Shown in pieces: positions 44,430 to 56,185 of a DNA stretch of 64,000 nt. Source of the stretch: Gambelia wislizenii (lineage: Eukaryota > Chordata > Lepidosauria > Squamata > Crotaphytidae). Position 1 is the stretch's first letter. Each line of letters starts with the position of its first letter. The translations under genes and the position numbers were made by a program. The notes under the pieces are model-generated. The model was not told the DNA's origin, did no database searches, and saw only the letters and a program-made list of their open reading frames with translations. The stretch is from the NCBI GenBank assembly GCA_030847615.1, contig JAUMIR010000005.1:164700596-164764595 (forward strand). Direction: 5' to 3'.

Positions 44430-44886
44430 AAATTTGTTCTCCCCCGCCCCCTGGAAATTGGTGTCATTTCACAACATTTTTTTCCTATTTCTTCAAGAAG
44501 CTCCATAGCTGCTTCGGGAAGGGCTGCGGGGGTCGAGGGAGGGTGAACGAGAGGCTTTTCAGCTACCCCACCCACCCTCCCAAAGCTGCAACAAGGCTTG
44601 AAAAGCCCCATCGTCACTTTGGGAAGGGCGGGGTGGTGGCGGCTGAAAAGCACCTTTGCCATGAACTCCCCACTCTCCCAGGGCTTGGCTCTCCACCCTA
44701 AATGGAGCCAAGCCCCAGGAGAGAAGGGAGTTGGGTGCACGGTTTGCTCTAGGAGTGCTCCGTTTAAATCGCCCCCCCTCCCTTGTGTGCGAGGGAGAGA
44801 AGCTGATTTAAACAGGGTGCTTGCTGAGCAAACTACGAGTACGTGGAACCGCGAAAGTGAAAGCTGTGAATTTGGAGGGGCAACTG
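44430..44886. mobile_element. Likely third array-type Tigger-like MITE, left end unclear
   Basis: The right end, reversed, CAGTTGCCCCTCCAAATTCA, and the adjoining GGAACCGCGAAAGTGAAAGC match the family at 24720 and 38364. The interior is GC-rich and palindromic: CAGGGCTTGGCTC (44680-44692) faces GAGCCAAGCCCCAGG (44706-44720). A left terminal repeat was not found, so the start is approximate, and the TA at the right has become AC. Confidence 0.6.
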
Positions 44887-44945
44887 ACTTTCCTGCTTAT
44901 CACTGTGGAGTAGGATGAAGTGGGTTTTCCCCACCCATTTATGGT

Positions 44946-46285
44946 GAATCATAGAATCATAGAGTTGGAAGAGATCTCAAGGGCCATCCAGTCCAACTCC
45001 CTGCCATGCAGGAATCATTCAAATCATTCCTGACAGATGGCCATCCAGCCTTTGTTTAAAAACCTCCAAAGGAGACCCAACCAAACTCCCAGGCAGTGCA
45101 TTCCATAGCCAAACAGCTCTTGCTGTCAGGAAGTTCTTCCTAATGCTTAGGTGGAATCTCTTTTCCTGTAGTTTGAACTCATTGCTCCATGTCCTAGTCT
45201 CTGGAGCAGCAGAAAACAAGCCTGCTCCATGCTTAGTATGACATCCCCTCAAATATTTAAATATGTCCCCTCTCAACCTTCTGTTCTCCAGACTAAACTT
45301 GCCCAGCTCCCTAAGCTGCTCCTCATAGGGCATGGCTTCCAGACCACACACCATCCTGGTCGCCTTCCTCTGGACAGGTTCCAGCTTGTCAATATCCTTC
45401 CTGAATTGTGGTGCCCAGAACTGGACACAGTATTCCAGGTGAGGTCTGACCAAAGAAGAATACAGTGGCGCTATTACTTCCCTTGATCTAGACACAATAC
45501 TCCTATTAATGCAGCCTAGAATCGCGCATCAAACTGCTGACTCATGTTTAGCTTGTGATCTACTAAGACCCCTAGATCTTTTTCACCTGTACTGCCCTCA
45601 AGCCATGTGTCACCCATCCTATATCTGTGCATTTCATTTTTACTGTCCAAGTGTAGTATCCTATATTTCTCCCTGTGGAAATTAATTTTGTTAGTATTGG
45701 CCCAGCTTTCTAATCTGTTGAGGTCATTTTGGATTCTGATCCTGTCCTCTGGGGTATTAGCTCCCCCTCCTAATTTGGTGCCGTCTGCAAACTTCATAGG
45801 CATGCCCTCTGTTCCCTCATCAAGATAAAGATCTTGAATAGCACAGGGCCCAGGACAGGATCCTGTGGCACCCCACTGGTCACTTCTCTCCAGGATGAAG
45901 AGGAGCCATTGGTGATTACCCTTTGGATTCGGTCAGTCAACCAATTACAAATCCACCTAACAGTTGCATTGTCTAGCCCACAGGTAACTAACTTTTTTTG
46001 CAATAATATAATGGGGGACCTTGTCAAAAGCCTTACTGAAATCAAGATACACTACATCCACTGTGTTCCCTTCATCTATCAAGTTTGTAACTCTATCAAA
46101 AAAAGAGATGAGATTAGTCTGGCATGACTTGTCTTTGAGAAGTCCATGTTGACTTTTTGTGATCATGGCATTCCTTTCTAAGTGGTTACAGACTGTCTGT
46201 TTAATGATCTGCTCTAGAATCTTTCCTAGTATTGATGTCAGGCCAACTGGGAGGTAATTATTTGGGTCTTTGTTTTCCCCCTATA
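44946..46285 (-). mobile_element. CR1 LINE, 5'-truncated, minus strand
   Basis: The longest LINE coding remnant in the window. In order: HGLLKDKSCQTNLISFFD (46150), [14 protein letters not shown] with the first catalytic D (46060), WLTDRIQRV and GVPQ.PVLGP (45900), DLGVLVDHKLNMSQQ (45560), LVRPHLEYCVQFWAPQ (45450) and the C-terminus to 45019. The FADD-type box falls in the damaged gap near 45800 and reads FADGTKLGG. The 3' end at 44946 has the CR1 octamer repeat. Frameshifts break the RT. Confidence 0.9.
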
Positions 46286-47374
46286 AGTTTTATAGATACT
46301 ATGCAAAAAAATAACTCCAACATGACAAACAGCTGCTCTTCCCTTCTTATGCCTCTAATGTGAGGCATGATGGCAGTTAAGCAAAAAGCAGCAGACATTC
46401 AGTTAGAGAAATAATTCTCTACCAGAGAGGTGTAAGAATGTGGGGAAATCTTTAACGTTCAATTTTAGTAGTAGACGTGGTGTATATGTTCTTACATTGT
46501 ATGCATGAGCTTGCTTTAGTCCTCTCATTTTCTAAGGCAGTCACATTTTTGTGGCAGGTCAGAGGTGGGAGGAATAACCAAGAATGTGTGTATTTTTTGA
46601 CCTTTAGAGGGTTCTTATGCCTCAAAATTACAATTCTTGCCAATTAGTGGAGACAGATTCTGCTCAACCCTTAACACAATACTGAGCACTTTTTTGAGAA
46701 CTGAAAAGTCATGTTTATGAACTGTCCTCTGTTCCTTGATAGTTTTTTCTCTCTCCTTCCTCTGCCCAGTATGGAAAGTGTAGTCTAGATTATGTGGTTC
46801 CAAAGTGCATTATTTGTTATTTGCTTGCATTTAATTTCATTGATGCTTACATTATCTAATTGCATTTTTTCTATTAGGCTGTTTGAGAATTCCTGCTTTA
46901 CATTCTTCTTTGTTTTTTCTCTCACTTTTAAGCCTTTTTTTTTTTTTACCACAACCACATTTTTAACCTTACTGCTCAGCCATAATCCAGAGAAAATACA
47001 CAGGAACAACATTCCTTTCAAAATCAGTAACTTCTTCTTTTTATATTAAGAAGGCATCTGTGACCACCTTTTGTACTTAATCTCCAGTTCTAAAATGTGT
47101 AATAGACGCAATAGTCACTTTTGAAAGAAATTGTTACAAAATCAAAGAAAGCAAGGTGGATAGGAAACATTTTGAAATGTCCTCTTCATTTTTGATTGAT
47201 TCCTTAAGACTATATGTTGCATTAAAAAGCATTAAAGTTTCTCCATATGTATATTGGGGTCAGTTTCTTATTTCTTCCTTCCCTTCCCATTATTATTTCT
47301 TGTCTTATTTAACTTTTCCTAATCATACTTTATATTCCTACTGTCTCCTTATGCTTCATCCCACCTTCACCTAC
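46286..47374. other. Unique AT-rich sequence
   Basis: Poly-T at 46935-46947; no gene or repeat recognised. Confidence 0.4.
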
Positions 47375-47446
47375 AGGTTATTGTTTCCAAATTTTTGGAA
47401 ATTTGAACATTTTTGGAAAACCCCAGCGAATATGAAGGGACATCTG
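47375..47446. mobile_element. Right end of a Tigger-like MITE
   Basis: ACCCCAGCGAATATGAAGGG then ACATCTG next to TA (47447-47448) equals the right end of the copy at 6913-7142. The remainder is lost or unrecognisable. Confidence 0.65.
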
Positions 47447-47448
47447 TA

Positions 47449-48195
47449 TACTATAGTGAGCAATATGATCCCACCAACAGGAAAAGTTTGTGTATGTCTT
47501 TTAAAGGAAGTGGTATCTTGAGCCAACATTACTTTTAAGTATCAAACACTTCATGTAGAGAGCAGAGAGAGGTGCGGGGGGGGGGGGGCTGAGGTGCTGG
47601 GTTGTAGAGAGAGGAGAGTGGGGGAGATCAGAATTGCTATGCCAAATCTTGAGGCCTGGAGCCAGTGAAGAGAAAGCAAAGGAAAAGTTGGAAAATGATG
47701 TCTGACAACAATATTTAAGTTAGTTTGTCTCTTCCCTCTCAGCAAGCTGTTTTCTCCATTAAGGCATGAAGTCATTATGACGAAGCTAAATATTTCTGCT
47801 GTATATACTTTAGAAGTATAAGAATTTGGGCAAATTGCCATTAATTTATCAACAATTTCTTGCCATTAATTTACCAACAATTTCTTGGCATTAATTTGCC
47901 AAGAAATTACCAACAAACATATGTGACTTACCTTTTAAATGCCACAATTTTCTAGTCTGAATTATCCAGGTGATACTCACCAAACAACTGCAATTGTTAT
48001 GGTCACAGTTCAGAGTCCTGTCTGCACTGACTGCTTAAATCTTGGACCAGTCAGGAACATTATGCTCCAGACAGGCCCTGCATCAACCACAATGACAGCC
48101 ACATGCACTGGGCAAAATCTGGTGCAATGCCCACCATTGTCCACATGGACCAACTGGGCTGATGCCACATCAGCCCTGCTGGCCCACCCCTGTTT
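47449..48195. other. Unique sequence with a 25-bp minisatellite
   Basis: TTGCCATTAATTTATCAACA plus ATTTC is repeated nearly three times at 47835-47908. A poly-G run lies at 47577-47588. No gene seen. Confidence 0.5.
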
Positions 48196-49412
48196 TTAAT
48201 AAATAATAATAAAATTTATTTATACCCCGCCCCTCGTTAAAACAATCGGGGCGGCTTACAAAATTTAAAATACAATACAAATAAAATCCCTAAACACCCC
48301 CACTCCCACCCTCCCCCATAAAAAAAACATTAAACAAATATAAATTTAAAACAACTAATCTAAAATCACATTTAAAACTATAAATACAATAAAATATAAT
48401 AAATGGCCAGCAGCCTAGAAGAGGCCAGGATCCCCTGAGGCGGGGATCTAATTAGGAAAGGCCTGCCGAAAGAGATCCGTCTTTAGTGCTTTTTTAAAGC
48501 CACTCAGGCTTGTTATCTGACGGATCTCATTCGGCAGGTCATTCCGCAATTTGGGGGCGATTACCGAAAAGGCCCTCTGGGAGGTTGCAGACAGCCTAGA
48601 TTTTTGTGGCTGAAGCAAATTCCTCCCAGAGGACCGGAATGCGCGGGTAGGATTGTATGGGAGGAGGCGGTTCCAGAGATAAGTTGGACCCAAGCCATTT
48701 AGGGCTTTAAAGGTAATAACCAACACCTTATACTAGGCCCGGAAACTGATAAGCAGCCAGTGGAGAGATTTTAATACTGGAGTTATATGGTCTCTCCGAG
48801 ATGTTCCCGAGACCACTCTGGCTGCCATATTTTGTACCAACTGAAGTTTCCAGACCAAGCATGAGGGCAGCCCCATGTAGAGCGCATTGCAGAAATCTAG
48901 ACGGGAGGTTACCAGCGTGTGCACCACAGTCTCGAGGTCCCTTACTTCCAGGAAATGGCACAGCTGGCATATCAGCCGAAGCTGATAACAGGCGCTCCTG
49001 ACTGTGGCATTCACCTGACTCATCATCTGAAGCGATGAATCAAGGAGCACCCCCAGACTGCGAACACAGTCCTTAACGGAGAGCGTGACCCCGTCCAGGA
49101 CTGGAGGTTGCAACCCAACTCCTGGTTTGGGGGCCGCTACCGTGAGCACCTCCGTTTTATCTGGATTTAATCTCAATCTGTTTTTCCTCATCCAGCCCAT
49201 TACTGCTTTAAGACAATCATTAAAAGGAGAGACGCCATTGGAATTCGAGACCGATGATTGGGGCAAGGAGAAATAGATCTGGGTGTCATCAGCGTACTAA
49301 TAACACCCAGCCCCATAACTGCGAATAATCTCACCCAGCGGCTTCATATAAATGTTAAACAGCATCGGGGACAGGATGGCGCCCTGTGGAACCACTGCCA
49401 CTACCTTTTGGA
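48196..49412 (-). mobile_element. L2-like LINE, 5'-truncated, minus strand
   Basis: The minus strand starts at VPQGAILSPMLFNIYMKPLG (49400), then SYGAGCY, a stop, and the YADD catalytic box (about 49285). It continues WMRKNRLRLNPDKTEVLTV, DFCNALYMGLPS, RDHITPVLKSLHWLLI (48760) and, in a second frame, the conserved end LRNDLPNEIRQ with FKKALKTDLF (48500). The 3' tail AAGCCGCCCCGATTGTTTTA then GGGGCGGGGTATAAATAAA marks the L2-like family also seen at 5641 and 53497. Only a few lesions: a stop and one shift. Confidence 0.85.
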
Positions 49413-50229
49413 GCCACTGCCACTACCTTGTCAGCCAAGCAGTTCCCTGTGAGTGTCTAGCCAGTGGCATCACTTCTCATACCTTAAACACACAGTTTTA
49501 TGAAGTAGATGCTGATAATGATGTCTCCCATTGGTAACCCTCACCCATTTCTCATTGGTTCTCCAGTTCTCTTTCTTTACCACAAACACACATACACACC
49601 TGTAACTCATGAACATTGCACAACGGCTAATGACTGATAACACTGGGATCTTTCCATCTAGAAGCACACATGGACATGTTGTAGCTTAAGCAGAGGGTAT
49701 TGGGTTCAAATAAGCTTTTTCTAGACAGTCACTGAGAATTATTTGGAAATGACATTTCATGAACATCTTCTTGCCTAATGCTTCTGGAGTTGTTGGGTTT
49801 TGTTTTGGGGTTTTTGCTTCTTTTGGTGTCCAATTGAGTAATCAGAGAAGAGCATTTGATGATTAGATATGATTTTGAGTGTGTGGGATACATTAGCTTC
49901 TTATTGAGAACATAATCATGTTGAATTTTGGGCTGGAGACAAGCTAATTCAGTATGTCTGTGGTTGTGGGGATTATACTGTTGGTAATTGTTACTAATCA
50001 TGAAGTTTATGCAGCCATACATTTTGCCCTCTAAGGAAAAAATTGAGCTCCTGTGACTAACTGTGGTTGATATTAGTGAGACTGATTAATTCAAACTAAT
50101 ATTAGTAGATGTGAGATCATTGCAAGCTAACCTTGTATTATACTCATTGAGAATCATTAGTGTTGTCTAAGGTAAATTCTGTTAAGCATACTTCCATTAC
50201 TGCTCTATTTTGCTTGCATACTATGATTA
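49413..50229. other. No recognised feature
   Basis: Unique sequence; at 49390-49430 CCACTGCCACTACCTT is present twice in tandem at the LINE truncation point. Confidence 0.4.
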
Positions 50230-50945
50230 GCAAAGGCATATAGCACATTTGGAAGACTTTACAAAAGAGTCTGGAGTAACAAACACCTGAGGCGAAACAC
50301 CAAAATCAGTGTGTATAGAGCCATTGTACTGTCTGTTCTCCTTTATGGGTCTGAAACATGGGTCACCTGTCACCACCACTTACAACTCCTCAAATGCTTT
50401 CATCAGCACTGTATACGCACAATCCTAAATATACACTGGACTGACTATGTGACGAATGTTGCTGTCCTTGAGCAAGCGGGGATCACCAGCATTGAGGCCA
50501 TGATATTGAGAACACAGCTGCGCTGGGCAGGGCACGTTTCCAGGATGGAGGACCATCGCCTCCCCAAAATAGTACTCTACAATGAACTCGCCACGGGTCA
50601 GCATAAGAGGGGCACTCCAAAAATGCGATACAAGGACTCCCTGAAACAACATCTCAGTCTCGGCCAAATTGATCACCAACAATGGTCCACCCTGGCCTCA
50701 CATTGGGAGGCATGGAGACGCACTATCCACAATGCTGCAGCCTTATTTGAGAACTCACGCCGAACAAGTGTTGAAGAGAAATGACAACGCAGAAAGAATC
50801 ACAACCTGGAAACATCACCCAAGAACACGTTCTGTTGTGCTTTCTGCAACTGGACTTGTTGATTGGCCTTTTTAGTCATCAGCGCACTTGCAGAAAGCCT
50901 GGGATGAGTCCTTCCTGAATCTTTGTTTGCGAAGAAAAGCCAGAG
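50230..50945 (+). pseudogene. Non-LTR retrotransposon RT, C-terminal part
   Basis: An open frame at 50311-50784 follows on from an upstream segment reading FGRLYKRVWSNKHLRR. It contains VLLYGSETWVT, CIRTILNIHWTDYVTN, LEQAGITSIEAMILRTQLR, WAGHVSRMEDHRLPK and WEAWRRTIH, the typical end of LINE ORF2 proteins after the RT core. The exact clade (RTE-like or other) was not settled. There is no stop over 157 codons. The catalytic core is missing, so it is a truncated copy; 3' sequence with GAAAGCCTGGGATGAGTCCT continues to about 50945. Confidence 0.75.
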
Positions 50946-50951
50946 ATGAGG

Positions 50952-52261
50952 TCTGTCTATTAAACAATGAGGCTGATAAAATAACCCATATTTATTTGTA
51001 TGTATTACAGTTCTAATGCTTGTCCCCTTCAATATACTCCCCGTTCACACTCACACACTGATGCAGTCTTGTTTTCCACTGGTCAAAGTCATGGAGCAGA
51101 TCAGTTTCTGTCAGCTGTTTCAACACATCTGCTGTTTTCTTCTTTACTGCATTAGTGGGCTCAAAACGTGTTTCTTTGAGCACCAATTTCACTTTAGGAA
51201 AAAGAAAAAAGTCACATGGTGCAAAATCTGGCAAATATGTAAGATGTTCAAGTGTACTAATGCATTTATCTGCCAAACTGCTGTGTGGGTAGGCACATTC
51301 TCTTGATGAAGAATGAAATAATTTTTCCATAGTTCTAGCATTTTTTTTTTCCTGACTCTTTCTCTCAGCTTTTTGAAAACTTCCTTATAATAATGCTGGT
51401 TCACTCCTTCTGGAACCCATTCTGCCAAAATTTTGTCCTTGATGTAAAAAACAAAACAAAACGAACAACAGCAACAAGAGCATGACTTTGAATGTGGACT
51501 TGCTTTGATGTACTTCTTTCATTCTTGGTGATGATGGTGTTTTCCAGTGCGTTGACTGTTGTTTTGCCTCAGGGCCCTACTGGAAGATCTAGGTTTCATC
51601 AGAAGTGATGATTTTTTTTAAAAAAAGGTTTGGGTCCACCTCAAGTTGCTGCAGAATGTCAGCTCAAATTTCCATGTGTCACTCTTTTTGCTCTGGCATG
51701 AAAACCCTAGGGACCATCTTGGCACAAATTTTTCTCATGTTCATCCTCATGCAGAATTTTTCACACAGTGTCTTTGTCAATGTTCATAGCTTCAGGTATC
51801 ATTCAAACACTGAGTTGGTGGTCTTCTTGAAAAATCTGGCTGATTTTCCCCCACAATTTCTTTGGTTCTTGATGTTGAAGGTCATACAGGGCGTTCATCA
51901 TCTTCCACATTCTCACACCCTTCTCTGAATTTTTTGAGCCACTCAAACACGTGGACGAGAAATGCAGTCTTCCCCATAGACCTCAGTAAGCATTTGAAAA
52001 GTTTTCATTGGTGTTTTGTCCAATTTTCCTAAACAATTCAAATTGACACTTTGCTTGACTTTTAAACTTAGCATTTTTCTGGCACACAACAAACAACACA
52101 GCTGCTTTAAATGATGACTGACAATGAACTCAACAACCAAGAGTGTTGATGTTTGTCATGTAGGTTCAGACATGTTCAAGGTCACCACTCAACCGTTTAC
52201 AATCATTTCTCCTGGATTTGTCTGAAAGGTGGAAACACAGTCTCATTATTTAATAGACAGA
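50952..52261 (-). mobile_element. Full-length mariner element, inactive
   Basis: Both ends carry the same terminal repeat: TCTGTCTATTAAACAATGAG at 50952 and (reverse) TCTGTCTATTAAATAATGAG at 52261. The length, 1310 bp, is standard for mariner. TA lies at the right flank; the left flank is changed. It has landed directly next to the LINE fragment ending near 50945. Confidence 0.9.
51013..52140 (-). pseudogene. Mariner transposase (broken)
   Basis: In minus-strand pieces: LKVKQSVNLNCLGKLDKTP and TFQMLTEVYGEDCISRPRVF (N-terminal helix-turn-helix, near 52000), EWLKKF (51940), VNQHYYKEVFKKLRERVR (51390), LHQENVPTH (51310) and DFAPCDFFLFPK (51200) to GEYIEGD. The third catalytic aspartate (PCDFF) is present; the second, normally in a HxDN box, is E. 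Several shifts and stops are seen, including one in a 9-T run at 51342. The intact protein would bind the terminal repeats and move the element to TA sites. Confidence 0.85.
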
Positions 52262-53496
52262 TATCATATAGCTAGGATTGAGCCATTAATTTCTGCTGTA
52301 ATTATTATTGGGATTTGTTTGTGTAGGACATTACCTGTAGTGCTACTCGTACAGGTGCTCATTACATTGTTTGTATATATTAAAATTCAATTTGAGTTAC
52401 ATTTTATACACTTGTATAAATGAGCCGCATAGCAAACACTAAAATTATTTGTGTATAAAGCTTCTACTCCATGCTATCTGGAAGAGCACAAATTAGTTAC
52501 TGTAGTTAAGTCATTGCCATAAGATACAAATATAATCATACTGTTTACTTGCAGTTCAGGAACCATTTTCATGTCATTTCCATAGTATTTTCTAATCCAT
52601 TCAGGCTGTACTTTGGGGAACTGGTGAGTTTGGTAGTGGAGTTAAAAGCAATTTTCCTTTTCAGAACCCCAAGGTTCAGTTTTCCATTTGCAACTTGGCA
52701 GGAAAATAATAATAATGAAAAATGCATATATGAAAGTATTTAAACATGCTCAAGCAAGCTACTACTTAAATATTGAGTGAACTATAATTTCTAGATTGCA
52801 CATTACTGCCGTCTCCCCTCCCCACAACATTTCTTGGGATCATACTCTTTCTCTCAAGTTTGTCCATGCTTTTCAAAGAACCTAGGATCCATTATTGCAT
52901 CAGTACCTCTTCAAGGAAAAGGCTTAGTTCTCAAAACCCATTTTGACTTCAAAGTCTCCCCAGAGAACAGCATTAGTGCTAGAATGTATCTAGAATGCAG
53001 CCAAATGGAGGAAAAATGTCAAGGAGTTGTGGAGAAAGGTACATTCCTTATAAAAATGATTTTCATAAACTCCAAATCAGTAGTAGAAGTAAACAGAGCC
53101 CTAGAAGCTGCCTGCTTTTGTTGAATAACTCACTAAAGAAACTAGACACAAATAACTGTGACCTTTTAAAAACAGTTCTAAAAATTTATATGTGGGTATT
53201 TTTTTGGGGGGAGGAGGGAGCAGTAAAAGCAATATTCCAAGTTTTAAGAAACGTATAATCTACTATTCTGTTAAATGTAGTTGCCACTCTCAGTTAAGTC
53301 CTTCCATCTAATACTCATATTCTGTCTTTTTTATAAATATCTGGAAGTAGAACACAATTTCTCAGCATCATCCGCTCTATCCTGATTGTTTTAAATCAGA
53401 TGCAAGAACCACCATTCATTTAAAGTTCTCAGAAGAGCATGAAACATACTAAAAAATTCTCTATCTAGAAGGTGTCTAGATAATGATCTGTCCCTA
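52262..53496. other. Unique sequence
   Basis: Open frames of up to 96 codons (for example 52834-53121) have no recognisable domain, and nothing else supports a gene. Confidence 0.4.
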
Positions 53497-53845
53497 TCCA
53501 GCAGAAATTTATGGAATGGCCTGCTGAATGAGATCCGTCAGTTGACAAGCTTGAGTAGCTTTAAAAAAGCACTGAAGATGGATCTCTTTCACCAGGCCTT
53601 TCCTGATTAGATCCCGGCCTCAGGAGCTCAGTCTCCTGGCTTTTAAAAATTATGTATATATTTATTTTTAATGTGTTTTTAGTTAGAAGGTTTTAATTTT
53701 ATAGTGTTTAATGTCTTTTTATGGGGGAGGGTGGGGGTGGGTGGTGTTTTTAGTCTTTATTATAATGTTTTAATTGTTGGAAGCCGCCCCGATTGTTTTT
53801 AGCAGAGGGGCGGGGTATAAATAAATTTTATTATTATATTATTAT
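53497..53845 (+). mobile_element. L2-like LINE 3' end
   Basis: The left part is homologous to the end of the RT in the copy at 48196-49412 (CTGAATGAGATCCGTCAG encodes LNEIRQ). Then comes the same 3' UTR and tail, GAAGCCGCCCCGATTGTTTT and GGGGCGGGGTATAAATAAAT. Truncated to 350 bp. Confidence 0.8.
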
Positions 53846-55974
53846 TAAAGTGAGATATTTTTAAATGCCTTGAATTCAGCAGTTATAATTGTCTATGTGC
53901 TGAGTTGTAATATGCAATTTAGGAAGACACACCAAAACCCAGGAAAGGCATAATAATTTTCTCATCTCTCCTGCATGATTGTTTGCTTTTGTTTTTTGCT
54001 TTTTTCATGTTGTGGTGCTTGTTAAAGGTATAGCTTAGTGATATATCTGCATTGATATTAACCATAGTTATTACTAATCTGATCACTTGAGCTTGAAATC
54101 TGGTTGTAAAGCAAAACTTGGTAGCCACAAATCAAGTTTACATTCATTGTAGCACTTTACCAACCACAGACTTGAATGTTTGGAGATAACACATTCATCC
54201 TATAAAGTTGCAAGACTTGAGGTTCCCTCTTGTATGCTGACAACAGCACTTAACAACAGAAACTTAAAATGCCACAAGAGGAGGTGTTTTAGAAGCCTAA
54301 GCTCACCAGTGAATTTAAAGTATACTTCAACATGTTCTTATTTGGGATGATATCCATATATTGTGTTAAAGGAAAATATGGACATTTGCAAAATACTGTT
54401 GTGTTGAATGCAGGGTTTTAATAGCTTTGCTTTTAGGAGTTCAGGCGGGAGGGGAGATTATTAACAGGGGAATAGTACATAAGGCAACATCAAACTCAGT
54501 TTTGTACATGAATATTTACTTTGCTGTTCATGCTATAAAATTAGTGAAGGTTATTAAATCTTCCTAGCCTGGCTGCTGCTAGTTTTATTCTATAATGACA
54601 TGCACAGGCACATGCATCTTCTCAAGAAGAGTGCTGAAATGAAAGTACTTGGCAGTGTTCTTTAGGACCAAAGGAAAAAAAAATTCAGCTGCCTGTCAAT
54701 TTTAGCTTCATTTTCCCCAGCTTTTAATTACACTGCACATCTCCTTGACAAGACATGAAACCACTACATTTGCCCTAATTGTGCTATACCTCCCAGAGAT
54801 TAAACAGTGTCTGTAGGCTGTTTTAAATCTGCACCCCATGTTTCAAAGAACTAGGTGAAGTCATTTCTATTGTCTGCCTTGCACAGGTAAGGTCTCCTCT
54901 GCATAGAGGATTTAATGCTTATTTCTCTAGTCAAAGATATATTCTGATTCATGCCTTTAACAAAACACATTGCCAAGTCATAGAAATAACAGCTCCTGTC
55001 ATAATTTCTAGTTTCTCACACCTGCTTCTTATAAATTATCATTAATGTAAAATCATGGTGAAAGAAGGGAACAAACATTGACATTTAATTCTCCAGATAG
55101 CTTTTAAGTGTAATGGAGAATGTAATCCATGCATTTTATGGTGCCTAAATGCACAAAAGTTCACTTTCAGAAGTTTATTTTAAGATGTTTGGAATAGTTC
55201 TTTGGATTTCGTTGGGGGCAGTATCCAAAGAACTAAGGATTTAAGGGTGAAATTCACCGGAGAAGAGCAGCATCAAACATCAGTTTCCACATTCAAATAT
55301 CAGATCAATGTGCAAGATGAGATTAAGAGGTATTAAATTTTTTGGACAGGGGAGAAAATAGAACTTTGTTACCAGCCACACATCCAAATGGGATTGTAGT
55401 GTTAGGAAGATAAAATCTGTGCACTGGTTGTTCTTTCTGGACAAGTTTTTTTGTTGTTGTTTTGTTTCATTACAACACTCCTCCCAAATAAAACATAACC
55501 CAAAGTCCCAGTACTTCTTTTACCTCGAACTCCATCATATTATTCTGTCTCTGGTCAATGACCTGGCCTGGATATTTAGAGCTGGGCTGCTCTAAGACAG
55601 AAGTCTTCACAACTTTTTTTTTTTTTTTTTTTTTTTTGTGGCTGAGGAAATAATAATGCAGACATTATTTGTTTCTGAGTTTTCAGGCTTATTCAGTCTC
55701 TCAGGACATCTTGTCTTTGAAGTTGTGGTTATCCTGGCTGCCATGCTTGCCATGATTGCCCTATGCCACTTCATGGGTAGTCAAAGAGAAAATATTTTAG
55801 CCTTGTTTCATTCTCTGGCTTGGTGAGAGGAGGAATACATTACACTTGGGATACTTCCCTTCATCACCTAGAGAGAGGCAGGAAGTACTACCATCCATTC
55901 CCCATTAGAAAAGTTGATTATAGTGGAAGGTAGTAGGAAACGGGGAAGACCAGGATCTGGGCAGGGTCATTAAT
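53846..55974. other. Unique sequence with a long poly-T
   Basis: T24 at 55614-55637. No gene or element boundary recognised in 2.1 kb. Confidence 0.45.
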
Positions 55975-56035
55975 GACAGGGTGTCTAGGGTTGTTATAAG
56001 TCTAAACCAACTTAATAGCAATTAACAATAACAGT
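55975..56035 (+). mobile_element. SINE tail fragment, plus strand
   Basis: GGGTTGTTATAAGTCTAAAC and CAACTTAATAGCAATTAACA are a degenerate form of the SINE/BovB tail seen at 30850-30897. The head is not recognisable. Confidence 0.45.
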
Positions 56036-56127
56036 TTCTATCTCTCTCCTCTCTCTCTTCCCCCCTTCCTCCCCCCTCTCTCTGTGTGTGCATGTGTGTA
56101 TATGGAATAAACCTCACGCTTTGAATG

Positions 56128-56185
56128 TTGTTGTTGTGTGTCTTCAAGTCATTTCTGAATTATGGCAAACCTGAGGACTTTATCA
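56128..56185 (-). mobile_element. SINE tail fragment, minus strand
   Basis: GTTGTTGTGTGTCTTCAAGT and CATTTCTGAATTATGGCAAA are the reverse complement of the same SINE tail. Only the tail is clear. Confidence 0.6.

Noticed and set aside
55614..55637. Pol III terminator
   Set aside because: The T24 run has no pol III gene upstream; more likely a simple repeat or the poly-A of a lost minus-strand element.
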